In this document: positions 11,846 through 22,581 of the stretch, in pieces
Numbering within the stretch: position 1 is the stretch's first letter
Layout: every line of letters starts with the position of its first letter
Origin: Heliocidaris erythrogramma
Taxonomy: Eukaryota > Echinodermata > Echinoidea > Camarodonta > Echinometridae
Direction: 5' to 3'
DNA: 64,000 bases
Assembly (NCBI GenBank): GCA_025617745.1
Contig: CM046870.1
Coordinates: 4,221,285 to 4,285,284, forward strand
Notes under the pieces: generated by a model
The model's database searches: none
Told to the model about the DNA's origin: nothing
The model's input: only the letters and a program-made list of their open reading frames with translations
Program-made: the position numbers and the translations under genes

Positions 11846-12470
11846 TTGAGGAACGTAAAAGGCAAATTAAAATGTTTATATAGAGAAATTTATGGTGTGA
11901 TAATTTTTGATAAAGATACTATTGTAAACTCACTCAATAATTTTTTTGCTGATGTTAGGACAGATATTGGGACAAGTCTATCGAACTTTCATAATCATTT
12001 CTCAGTGTTTTTACCTTGCAGAGACTATCCTCATTCAATGTTTATGAAACCAATTGAATTTCATGAGATACTTGAAACTGTACACAGACTTGATCTAAAT
12101 AAAAGTTCTGAATATGATGCAATGGTATTAGTACTTGGTACTTTGGACACTTTGATCTTTAATAACTCAAAAAGTATACCTATATTGAAATTACAGAACA
12201 CCTTTCTTAACTCGGAGTCATGAATCATTGATGAGACTTGACAGCAAAGGTTGGGAGAATTGACAGCTTGTGTTTTGAATTAATTACTGATGCACGCAAA
12301 CTTTTTGGCCTTGCTTTTTCAAAATGTAAAAAAGCAAATTAGATATTCAAAGCATTATTTAAAGAAAAGTATTCAGAGAAACGTAATAAAACTTGCTCTC
12401 GATAAATTTTACATCCTTGAACTTTACAATGTAAAATCGTCATATTGATACCGTATACTTTTTGAGTTAT
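11846..12470 (+). pseudogene. Non-LTR retrotransposon: linker/RT N-terminal remnant
   Basis: The open frame at 11846-12223 contains NSLNNFFADV, then an EFHEILETV..LDLNKSS segment. This is the typical stretch just before the fingers of CR1/L2/Jockey-type reverse transcriptases, where an N-x-F-x-x-V/I segment precedes LK/LN-x-x-K-S. Downstream the frame decays. It is probably the 5' part of the same dead LINE whose palm lies at 13060-14090. Confidence 0.55.
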
Positions 12471-12624
12471 TAAAAATCAAAAGTGTCTAAAGATTTTTTT
12501 AACACCTAGTATAATCAAAAAGTCTTATCTTATTTTTTGCCAAACCGCTGGGCAATATTTTTTTTATCAATCTTTACAAAATGGAGTGTTCCCAAATAGT
12601 CTGAAATTAGCAAAGGTTGTGCCA

Positions 12625-13020
12625 GTATAAAATGCGTCCCCAAAAGTTAACAGTTGGAAAAAGTCTCCCCAAATAAATATTTATGAATATTTTCAATAAA
12701 TTGTAATTCTTGTAGATAGCTTAAGGTCCCTTCCATACAATAACACAACAACAAAAATCTGACAAAATATTACGCTTGAGTGGTCTAAAACAACTTATGT
12801 GAAAGGGTGCAAAATTCAGACGTGACAAGAATAAGTATTTGTTCTGACTGGTATGAACAAAGTTGAGAATCGTTTGAAATTGACGGTTGGAAAGAGTTTC
12901 CCCAATTAATATTTCAAGATATTTAATATTAATGTCATACATGTAGTTAGCTTAGGAGCTCTTCTACCAAATGACACGAACATGTCTCACAATATTTTAC
13001 GCATGAGTCATTATCTACTG
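12625..13020. repeat. Repeat unit related to 14850-15450
   Basis: AACAGTTGGAAAAAGTCTCC, then CCAAATAAATATT, and later ATTACGCTTGAGTG and TGTGAAAGGGTGCAAAATTC, recur in inverted order at 15160-15445 and forward at 14870-15060. The segment itself contains two diverged tandem halves (12650-12880 and 12885-13020). It appears inserted in the dead LINE. Confidence 0.5.
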
Positions 13021-13059
13021 AGCCTCATGGATTACCTGCAGTGAAATGCTGATAAGCCC

Positions 13060-14090
13060 AACACAGTTACCTCGATAATACTTACAGATTTTTCAAAGGC
13101 ATTTGACCTAGTGGACCACAATATTGCCATTAATAACTTGTATACCATGGGAGCTAGACCTTCTCTTTCTTATCCAGTGGTTGTGCTCGTTTCTCGCTGA
13201 ATGCACTCAGCAGGTGAGCTACTGGGGTCAGCTTTCATCTTGACTTACTACCAGAGCAGGCGTACCTCAAGGCACACGCCTAGGTCTATTGATCTTCTTA
13301 GGCGTTGTAAATGAAGTCCTTAGATCATCTGATGTCAGAAGATGGAAATATGTAGATGATCTAACTCTTGCCCAAAGCCGCCAGATAGATTGCAAGCTAG
13401 CTTTTCTGATTTCGAGCAGTGGTGTAAGGATTCCTACATGCGGTTAAACCCACTCAAATGCAAGGTACTACGGGTCGCTTTTACACTTCGTCAACTATCT
13501 CCAGCACAGATTGAACTTGAAAGGCAGGTGATCCCAGACTGCCAGCAGGTAAAACTTATTGGGGTCATTATTAGAAGTGACCTCAAGTGGAATGACCACG
13601 TTGATCATATCACCTCCAACGCTTCCAGGAAATTGTACCTACTACAGTTGCTCAAACGTTTTGGAATACCAATATCTGACCTTATCACCGTTTTAACGTT
13701 TTACATTCGTCCGATATTGGAATACTGCTGTGTTGTTTTGCACTCTTCGTTAACCCAACAACAAACCGCAGCGATTGAAACTATCCAGAAGAGAGCACTG
13801 AGGATGATACTTGGTGCTTAGTATGATTCGTACGATCAAGCATTACTCAGATGTAACATGGTTTCATTACAGTCTCGCCGAGATCAATTGTGCAGCAAGT
13901 TTGCCGCTCAGTTGTTCAAAAACCTTTGGGATTGGCTCCTAGCAACGAGGTCATCTCGTTGGCAACTCGGGAACAGTGACAAACTGATAGAAATCAAATG
14001 TAGAACAGAACGCTACCGGAAAAGTGCAATACCCTACATTGTCCGATTATTGAACTCTAATATTGATCTTTCATAGATCAAACAACATTT
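13060..14090 (+). pseudogene. Non-LTR retrotransposon reverse transcriptase, palm/thumb/C-terminus
   Basis: LTDFSKAFDLVDH (13079-13117) is the RT motif before the first catalytic aspartate region. GVPQGT is motif B, and YVDDLTLA (13351-13374) is the catalytic box. EQWCKDSYMRLNPLKCK and KLIGVIIRSDLKWNDHV follow in a continuous frame (13390-13821) as the thumb. SSRRDQL-type C-terminal sequence continues to 14076 after a single stop at 13819-13821. A frameshift precedes 13390. The overall pattern is that of the CR1/L2/Jockey group. The exact clade is not decided. Confidence 0.75.
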
Positions 14091-14849
14091 GCTGATTGAA
14101 ATTGTCATTGTACCAACTATTGTATCAGTTACTTTTGATGAGAAAAGAAATTTAATTTGTAGTTCCTATAATATTTTCTTTGTGTTATACGTGTATGATT
14201 TTTGAGTACTTCTGATGAATAGCTATTTCGTAACTGTTTAAAATTCAATTTGGAATTTCGATTATAATTTGTTAATAATTACTTTAATTCCAAATCATAG
14301 ATATTCCTTTTAATGTACACTACTATATCATGTGTCATATATATAAGTTGTAATTAGGCATTCAAAATAAAAATTTTGAAGGCTTTTGAATGTTCTGGAT
14401 GGGTATTTTTTATTGAGCAACCTTGTTTTGCTTTTCTTCCTGCACTCTAACTAAAATTTAAATTTAGGAGCAATGCGTTTTAAAAAAGACACTTGGTATT
14501 GCTTTCAACATAAATTGCTTTAAAATTGTTATATCCAAACTTATAATTTATTGACATCTTTTTTGCAAACAACCCCCATCAATCATTTTCTTATGTCTTT
14601 ACAATGAATAACTCATATATTAGCAGGATTGTTTAATTTAACGAAACTACAGAAGCATATTCATAATGCTAGGTTAAGATTATATTTGTGCTAATTTTTG
14701 TTTTGTTTTGTTTTCGTTTTTGGTTAAACTACCGTATATTCAATGAAATTGTAAATTCATATATTGTAATTTTGCATGTTTTTTATTTGCAAATCTCAAT
14801 TCAGCCAGCCAGCTGCAAAGGTATGGTTTAATAAACCTTGAATCGAATT

Positions 14850-15450
14850 GAATTGAGCTAAAGCCACTTTTGTGAAATGGTGCAAAATCCATTCTTGACA
14901 AATGTTTATTGTTGATCTGAATGGTACGAGCCAAGCTGGGAGTCATGAAAAGTCTTCGAAATTTTATATTCTGATCATTAAAAGACTATGAAAAACAGAC
15001 GTTCATTGTATTTCCTGACATATCCCATCAAAACTTTACGGTTGAGTGAGCAAGCCAGATGAAATTAAAAGACTCATCAAAAGTAATATTTTGAAATACT
15101 CAGCAAAGTAGTTAATTGCTCACTCAAGCATAAAATGTTGATGGGATGTATAAGGATATAAATAGAATAGAGTCTGTTATTTCATGAATTGTCTTTTATT
15201 GATCAGAATATGGAAATTTCTAAACCTTTACATGACTCTCATCTCTGATACCAGCCAGAGCCAAAATCATAACTTGAATTTGCACCCTTTCACAAAATTG
15301 GCTTTTGCTCACTAAAGCGTAAAATATTGTGGGATATTTTAGTGTCACCCTCAGCTATCGACAGGTATGAACATTTCCTAAACATATTTTGAAACATTTA
15401 TTTGGGGAGAATTTGTCCAACTGTTCACTTTTTTTTCTGAGACACACTGT
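14850..15450. repeat. Inverted-repeat element related to 12625-13020
   Basis: The forward arm at 14870-15060 and reverse arm at 15105-15445 share CTTTTGTGAAA(T/G)GGTGCAAA, CTGATCA(A/T)TAAAAGAC and ACGGTTGAGTGAGCAA blocks. They form a foldback with a loop of about 45 bp. No coding potential is visible. Confidence 0.5.
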
Positions 15451-15469
15451 ATAAGAAAGGTAACAAACG

Positions 15470-16745
15470 TGTACCATTACAACTACCGTCCAATAACTGT
15501 ACTGTAATGATTTTCAAAGATTTTTTAAAAATTGATTTATACACGCCTTATGTCATGTTGGTGCAATAAAAATATTTTTTATAATAGGCAGAACACCTTT
15601 AGACAAAGGTGCTCTTCGTATATACCATTACTTGACTTTACAAATACTATTTTAAAAGCCTTTTGAAAGCAAACATTGTTTGATTGGAATATCTTTAGAC
15701 CTCTCTAAAGCTGCTTTTGACTGTATAAATCACAATATTTGGGTACAAACAAATATTTTTTAATGGAATCGGAGGTTCTTGCTTAGACTGGTTTATAAGA
15801 TATTTAAGTGACAGAGTGCAATATGTTTCAATTTATAATATATCATCTGAAATTAGAACTATTTCTTTCAGCGTTCATCGGGGAAATGATATTCAGTATG
15901 TAAGCGATGTGCTCAAATCAGTTGTTTTTGCAGATGACACAAATTTGTTTTTAAAGGGGGGACAATGTGCAAGTAATGCGTCATACTCTTAATAATGAAT
16001 TGCCGAAGATCAGTTCTTGGTTTTTAGCAAACTACCGAAATTAAATTTGGATAAAACTTTCTGCATGCGGTTTCAACCACAAAATAAGAATAAAAAGCCT
16101 CATGAAATAGACGTAATTATTGAATGGTTGTATAATTCCTTATGTACACTCTACTAAATTTTGTAGGTGTTAAATAGATGATAAATTAACATGGATTGAT
16201 CATATTAACGTGTCATGTAAAGTATCTGAAACATTATGTGTAATGACTAGACTGAAACATATTGTACCATTGAATGTCCTTCTTAATTTGTATCGTAGTA
16301 TGATATTGCCTCATCTTAACACTTGTAATATTGTACGGGAAATTGTGCTGATTGTCATCAGAATAGATTAAAATTACTCCAAAAACGTGCTATAAGAATA
16401 TTATCAAATTCAAAACCTTTAGATGAAATTAATAATCATCAAATTGCCATATTTATGTATTCTTACTGCAATAATATGTTGCCATTTTTTTTTTTTTTTT
16501 TAGAAAACTGCTTGATTAAAAAAAATAAATCACTCACCAATCGTTCTACCAGACAAGCCAATAATATTTTTATCCCAAATTTCAAATATCAATTCTCACG
16601 ACCGTAATACAATCAAATATGCCGGACCCAAATTATGGAACTCTCTACCTGAAGGAATTAGAGGTATTCCCACAATGTCATCCTTTAAACGAATGTACTT
16701 TTTTGTTCCTTTTGATGTAGAATTAGTTTTCGTATTTCACTGTTC
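15470..16745 (+). pseudogene. Second dead non-LTR retrotransposon (RT domain)
   Basis: Read through several frameshifts, the segment gives NYRPITV, LDLSKA, then WFIRYLSDRVQYV, an SVHRGND motif-B remnant, and VFADDTNLFL with the catalytic FADD at 15929-15940. Thumb sequence follows (NRLKLLQKRAIRIL near 16360-16400). These are the standard RT blocks of CR1/L2/Jockey-type LINEs. Only the 3' part is present. The BEL element inserted just past its end at 16766. Confidence 0.7.
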
Positions 16746-16760
16746 TTAACAAAAATAATT

Positions 16761-16765
16761 CATAT
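16761..16765. repeat. BEL target-site duplication, left copy
   Basis: CATAT immediately before the 5' LTR matches CATAT immediately after the 3' LTR at 27285-27289. Confidence 0.8.
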
Positions 16766-17057
16766 TGTAAGAATCGATTCACAGGAAACCGAAATTTAGT
16801 TTTTCCTTTTAAGGACACCATACATTTTCCGGAATCGTTTTATATACGTAGATATGTATTGCATGGAAACCGAAAGATATAATTATGTGGGCACGGATTC
16901 AAGGAAGGTAAACTTTGTTTTACCTACTTCTGCTCATACTACTGTACATTCCGGTGTATGCAGTGGATTGGAGTTGAGTTGAGTGTTAATAAACAAAGAC
17001 CCTCTTGAAATTACCACATTGTCTGAAAGAATAATATGAAGATATCCGATATCTACA
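16766..17057 (+). repeat. BEL 5' LTR (292 bp, shortened)
   Basis: TGTAAGAATCGATTCACAGG aligns to 26230 onward. At about 16831 it jumps from TTTTCCGG to AATCGTTTTATATACG, which in the 3' LTR lies about 760 bp further on (27067). It then aligns again to the end. Thus it lacks a large internal segment present in the 3' LTR. Confidence 0.85.
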
Positions 17058-17314
17058 TATTATTCTAATTATATTATTAGTAAAACAAAGTCGACTCTTC
17101 AGCGGAAACGTTTGGACGAAGGACTTCGACACACGAGACCTCCCGGTACAGGCTCTGGTGTGATCTACTTGCGAACACTTCATAAACACAAGTCAAGACG
17201 TGACGTGAAACAATGAGTAAATGAATGAAACGAAACTTTGATGTTGAATCGGCTGGACTATTCACTTAACTATTGATTTGATATACGATTGGTGCATCAA
17301 AATGAATTGCTATC
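17058..17314 (+). other. BEL 5' leader
   Basis: Non-coding segment between the 5' LTR and the gag start. I could not identify a tRNA primer-binding site in it. Confidence 0.6.
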
Positions 17315-17455
17315 ATGGATGGAATGACTACTCCTAAATCCCCAGTTGAGAAAGCTAAAGATGAGGAACAAAGCAATGACAATGGCATTGCCAGTGACAA
17401 TGGTGATACAAAGGGGAGTGGTGCAACAAAGCCACAAGATGATGTTGTCGTTGTT

Positions 17456-17861
17456 CAGGCCCTTAGCCAGGGTCTCTAAAGGGGTGGGTCGTTTTTGGCA
17501 AAAGTGGACCTTTTTGTCATAATCAATACGGACCTGCCTTCGGTCCGGGGGCATGCTCCCCCCGGAAAATTTTAAAACCTAGATGCTTTCTGCTGCAATT
17601 TAAGGACTCCCGAGGGGAAATTTGAATGCTGTACAACTGACAACGTGTGGGTAATTCTGGTAACAAAGATTAATAATAATAATAATGGTGGCTTCTTGTA
17701 TAGCGCTCATGTCCGTCATGTCGTGACGCTCCTGGCGCTTCAACATTATTACCCCGGTCATAGGTGTGTGTGTTTCTTCATGAAAAAGCGGACCTCAGCC
17801 CAAGAAGGGGGGGGGGGGGGGGTCGTTCGACCCCTCCGACCCCCCTCTGGTTACGGGCCTG
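17456..17861. mobile_element. 406-bp non-autonomous DNA transposon inside gag
   Basis: The ends CAGGCCCTTAGCCAG and, inverted, CAGGCCCGTAACCAG form 15-bp TIRs with two mismatches. TTGTT is duplicated on both sides (17451-17455, 17862-17866). Element plus one duplication is 411 nt, exactly 137 codons, so the gag frame is the same on both sides. Internally it contains (AAT)n at 17671-17684, a stretch with ATAGCGCTCATGTCCGTCATG, and a G18 run at 17805-17822. The superfamily is not certain. CAGG ends hint at hAT, but the duplication is 5 bp, not 8. Confidence 0.75.
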
Positions 17862-17866
17862 TTGTT

Positions 17867-19540
17867 GATGAATGCTACGGTGATCATGATGTTCATGATC
17901 GAAGACAAAGTGAGCCGCCACTAGGCGATTTCTACAGTGATCGTGTGCGTCATCGTAGACAAGGTAAACCGCCACGAGGTGGATTCTACGGTGATCGTGG
18001 TCATGATTGGAGACAAAGTGAGCCGCCACGAGGTGGATTCTACGGTGATCGTAGTCATGACTGGAGACAAAGTAAACCGCCACAAGGTGGATTCTATGGT
18101 GATCGTGGTCATGATTATGATTGGAAACAAAGTGAACAGCCACGAGGTGGATTCTACGGTGATCGTGGTCATGATTGGAGACAAGGTGAACCCCCACGGG
18201 TGGATTCTATGGTGATCGTGGTCATGATTGGAGACAAAGTGAACAGCCACGAGGTGGATTCTATGGTGATCGTGGTCATGATTGGAGACAAGGTAAACCG
18301 CCACGAGGTGGATACTACGGTGATCGTGGTCATGATTGGTGACAAAGTGAGCCGCCACGAGGTGGATTCTGCGGTGATCGTGGTCATGATCGAATACAAG
18401 GTGAACCCCCACGGGTGGATTCTATGGTGATCGTGGTCATGATTGGCGACAAAGTGAACAGCCACGAGGTGGATTCTACGGTGATCGTGGTCATGACTGG
18501 AGACAAAGTGAACCCCCACGAGATGGATTCTACGATGATCGTGGTCATGATCGAGGACAAGGTGAACCCCCACGAGGTGGATTCTATGGTGATTGTGGTC
18601 ATGATCGGATAAAAAGTGAACCCCCACGAGATGGATTCTACGATGATCGTGGTCATGATCGAGGACAAGGTGAACCCCCACGGGTGGATTCTATGGTGAT
18701 CGTGGTCATGATTGGAGACAAAGTGAACAGCCACGAGGAGGATTCTACGGTGATCGTGGTCATGATCGGAGACAAAGTGAACCCCCACGAGGTGGATTCT
18801 ATGGTGATTGTGGTCATGACTGGAAACGAAGTGAACCGCCACAAGGGGGATTCTACGGTGATCGTGGTCATGATCAGAAACAAGGTGAGCTGCCACGAGG
18901 TGGATTCTACGGTGATCGTGGTCATGATCGAGGACAAGGTGAACCCCCACGGGTGGATTCTATGGTGATCGTGGTCATGATTGGAGACAAAGTGAACAGC
19001 CACGAGGAGGATTCTACGGTGATCGTGGTTATGATCGGAGACAAGGTGAACCCCCACGAGGTGGATTCTATGGTGATTGTGGTCATGGATGGAAACGAAG
19101 TGAACCGCCACAAGGGGGATTCTACGGTGATCGTGGTCATGATCAGAAACAAGGTGAGCTGCCACGAGGTGGATTCTACGGTGATCGTGGTCATGATCCG
19201 ATAAAAAGTGAACCCCCACGAGATGGATTCTACGATGATCGTGGTCATGATCGAAGACAAGGTGAACCCCCACGGGTGGATTCTATGGTGATCGTGGTCA
19301 TGATTGGAGACAAAGTGAACAGCCACGAGGAGGATTCTACGGTGATCGTGGTCATGATCGGAGACAAAGTGAACCACCACGAGATGGATTCTACGGTAAT
19401 CGTGGTCATGATCAGAGACAAGGTGAGCTGCCACGAGGTGGATTCTACGGTGATCGTGGTCATGATCAGAGACAAGGTGAACCCCCACGAGATGGATTCT
19501 ACGGTGACCGTGGTCATGATTGTAGACAAGGTGAACCCCC
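17867..19540 (+). repeat. Coding minisatellite, 54-bp unit, about 30 copies
   Basis: The unit encodes GGFYGDRGHDWRQGEPPR (18 residues). In the first part (to about 18190) the gag frame is open. Five units carry the same 1-nt deletion (CCCCCACGGGTGG for CCACGAGGTGG) at 18191, 18406, 18675, 18944 and 19267. The spacings are 215, 269, 269 and 323, that is 4, 5, 5 and 6 units minus 1. After five deletions the repeat frame equals the frame of the downstream DUF1759 domain. An in-unit AGA to TGA stop occurs near 18339. All + frames and several - frames are largely open by composition. Confidence 0.9.
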
Positions 19541-20653
19541 ACTAAATGAATTCTACCAAAATCATGAACAACAACAAGACAGATCATACTCGGGGATGCT
19601 AAAAGAATTGATCAGATTTACGGCAGAAACTAGGCTGCCATCACCCACTTTGGAGGCTTTTAGTGGGGATCCCATTGAATATTTGACTTTCATGAGAAAT
19701 TTCCAGTATGTAGTGGAAAATAGAAGTGATGTTCCTAGTAGAAGATTGGAGCTCCTGCTCAAATACACGGAAGGAGAGACTCACGAACTCATCAGAGAAT
19801 GCCTGCACATTCAACCCAGTCACCGGGCTTATGAGACTGCCAACCACATGTTATATAGAGATTATGGGAAACAAACAAGTATAATAAGTGCATACAAAGA
19901 GAAGGCAGACCAATGGGAGCAGATACAGCCAGGAGATAGGATGTCATTACGAAAATTTGCGATATATCTCAACAACTGTGCTCATGTACAAGCAGCAGGA
20001 GAATTAGGTGGAATGAACGGTGCAAATTTCCTTCGGGTACTGGCAAGCAAACTACCCTTATATCTTCAACAAAAATGGATCACAAGGGTAGAACTGACCC
20101 GTGATATTGCTAATAGGAAGCCCACCCTGGAGGACCTTGCAGAGTTCGTCAGCCAGACTGAAAGAAACATGAGTGATCCCATAGTACAGGGATTGGGATA
20201 TCAAAGGACTGAGAAGAGTACTTCCTACAAGAAAGATGACAAAGAAAAGGCACAGAAGTCAAGGAGCACAAAAGCATTCGGAACAGCCACCTCCCAAGAG
20301 GCTAAGGAGCAGAAGGACGAAAGGTCACCAAGTTGTTCTTTCTTTGGTACCAAATTCAAAGCATGCCATTGATGAATGCAGAAAGTTCAAAGCCTTGTCA
20401 GTTGAAGAAAGATCAGAGCGATGTAAAAGGAAAGGCCTCTGCTTCCGGTGTCTGAAATCAAAGCATCTGAAGAAAGAATGCAAGAGCCAGATAAAGTGTG
20501 ATGTCTGCGACAAGATGCACAACACTCTAATGCATGATCACCGATGGATGAAAGACTAGGATGGAAAGACAAGGGAAATCACCAATGATGCTTCAACATC
20601 TACCTACCGATGTGCAAAGTTAAGTTGGAAGGATCTCCTCAGGGTCTACCAAT

Positions 20654-21300
20654 GTGAAGAAAGGTGTTGGAGGAAAGGCCCAACAGACATCTACATGTAT
20701 GGCAGTAGTCCTTGTGAAGCACAAAGGAAGTGACAGATGCATATCAACTTATGCATTCATGGATAATGGATGTGGAACAGTCTTCTGTGATACAGAACTC
20801 ACACAAAGACTTCATGCGAGAACCAAGAAACCTAGCTAATAGTCAAGAACACTGAATATTGAATAATTGATAGACACAGAAGTCACTGCAAATGAGCTGC
20901 AGATAGGAGTGTATGAGAAGGAATTCATCAGTCTTCCACCCATCTACGTCAAAGACGGTATACCAGTTACTGTTTCTGATGCTCCAACTCAAAAGGATCT
21001 GAATCGATGGAAACATCTGAAGGACATAGACTTGTCAGAAATAAGTGGGAACAACTCTATTCCCAGGGTAACACTCATGATTGGAGCCAACGTTCCGTCA
21101 GCATCGATGCCATTGGAAATCAAAGCTGGTGACATTGAGGAACCATACGCTATCCGTTCAAAGCTAGGTTGGCTCGTGTATGGTGTACAAGCTCAAGAGC
21201 AAGGGGATAGTCACAAAGTTTATTTTTGTAAACAGCAGGAAGTTTCTGTTATTCCCAGACAAGAGGAATTGGAACGGATGTTCAAGGACCAGATCTTACC
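20654..21300 (+). pseudogene. pol: BEL aspartic protease (DUF1758-type)
   Basis: CISTYAFMDNGCGTVFC (20735-20785) places D-N-G where retropepsins have D-S/T-G. After a stop and frame change, 20867-21300 continues with LQIGVYEKEF, VTLMIGANVPSA and KLGWLVYG. These are characteristic of the BEL protease C-terminal region. The protease would process gag-pol. Confidence 0.7.
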
Positions 21301-22150
21301 AATGGATCGGTGTCCTCAGATGGAGGAAAGATAAATTGTCCCTAATGGCAGACATGAAGTCCCTGTTCTATCAGGTGAAGTTCACGCCAGACCAGTGTGA
21401 CATGCTGCGCTACCCGTGGTGGCCTGATGGGGATATCACCAAAGAGCCAGTAGTCTATCGAATGCTAGTTCATCTTTTGGGGGCAACATCTTCCCCCAGT
21501 TGTGCGAATTATGCCCTGAAAAGAACAGCAAAGGACAATGAAGGATGTGCAAAGAAAGAAGTCCTGGATGCCATACAGAATAACTTCTACGTTGATGGTG
21601 TTCTGTATCAACACCCGAAGAAGGCACCGCTCTAGCTGAATCGTTGAGACATGTGGTTTCCGAGGGAGGCTTCAAGATAACCAAATGGTCAAGCAATAGT
21701 CGAGAGGTCTTAGATTCCATTCCAAAGGAGGAGCATGCTGGTGAGTTGAAGGACTTGGATTTACAAAGGGAAGCTTTTCCAACTGAGCGAGCTCTTGGTG
21801 TAAGATGGGATCCAGAAAATGATCAGTTAGGCTTCAAACTGAAAGAAATGTCAAGAAAGGCTACTCGCAGAAACATCCTATCAGTAATGAGCTTAGTCTA
21901 TGATCCCTTCGGGATAGCAGCACCATACGTTTTGAAGGCTAAGATAATTATGCAGGAACTATGCCGAGCCAAATTGGACTGGGACCAGTCAATCCCTGAA
22001 AAGCAGGAAATGGAATGGGAACGCTGTATGAATGAGCTGCAAAATCTTGACCAGGTGAAGATAGAAAGGTGTCTAAAACCAAAAAACTTTGGAAAAGTGA
22101 CAGACAGCCGCACCATTTTGCTGATGCTAGCACGGATGGCTATGGTGTAG
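21290..22150 (+). pseudogene. pol: BEL reverse transcriptase with internal deletion
   Basis: LSLMADMKSLFYQVK (21337-21381) is RT motif A. WWPDGDITKEPVVYRM and HLLGATSSPSCANYAL supply motif B. YVDGVL (21589-21606) stands where BEL elements have YVDD, so the second catalytic aspartate is lost. Upstream, the protease/linker end (ELERMFKDQ) joins directly to the segment before motif A. The RT fingers, normally some 150 or more residues, are therefore missing. The connection continues in frame at 21644-22150 (RALGVRWDPENDQL, SVMSLVYDPFG). Confidence 0.8.
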
Positions 22151-22404
22151 TGACCTATTTGAGACAGACAGATGAGAATGAAAAGGTTCATGTGTCATTC
22201 TTGACAGCTAAATCCAGAGTCGCCCCACAGAAACCTCATACTATTGTAAAAATGGAGTTGACTGCTGCCACACTAGCAGTAAAGCAAGACAATATGATCA
22301 ATATGGAGATGGATGAGACAGTATTTTGGACGGACAGCCAGACAGTTCTGAAATACAGCGCCAACGAAACTGCCAGATTTCCAGTATTTGTGAAAACAGA
22401 CTGA
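22069..22404 (+). pseudogene. pol: BEL RNase H
   Basis: HHFADASTDGYG gives the first aspartate, KMELTAATLA the glutamate and VFWTDSQTVLKY the next aspartate, in the BEL order. A stop at 22402 cuts it off from NPADHASRG at about 22456, which normally follows in the same protein. Confidence 0.75.
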
Positions 22405-22581
22405 GTATTATCCGAGATCCGAGACGGATCAGTGGAAATACATTCCTACCAGCTTGAACCCGGCAGATCATGCATCCAGGGGATTGGATGCCAGTGAACT
22501 AACAAAGAAAAGGGAATGGCTTGAAGGCCCAGAATTCCTAAAGCAGTCTGAAGAAAAGGAAAGGAGAAAACTGATGATGCC

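Larger units (their letters stand above)
17315..20559 (+). pseudogene. gag: BEL gag, broken by a MITE, repeat deletions and frameshifts
   Basis: The frame opens at ATG 17315 (MDGMTTPKSPVEKAKDEE) and runs 47 codons to 17455. A 406-bp element then interrupts it. It resumes at 17867 and enters an array of 18-residue units until about 19540. It then continues in the same repeat frame into the DUF1759 gag domain (19596-20330: RLPSPTLEAFSGDP, LLLKYTEGETHELIRECL). A +1 frameshift precedes the zinc knuckle CFRCLKSKHLKKEC at about 20450-20490. DUF1759 and the knuckle are standard for BEL gag. The long repeat domain is unusual for the family as I know it. Confidence 0.8.

Noticed and set aside
17867-19540. 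CRISPR-like array
   Set aside because: Units are contiguous with no unique spacers, and the context is an LTR retrotransposon in an animal genome.
17778-19587. Histidine/aspartate-rich minus-strand open frames (DHDHDHRRIHLVA...) up to 221 codons
   Set aside because: They are the reverse complement of the coding 54-bp gag repeat and end where the array ends. No independent start, splice or domain support.
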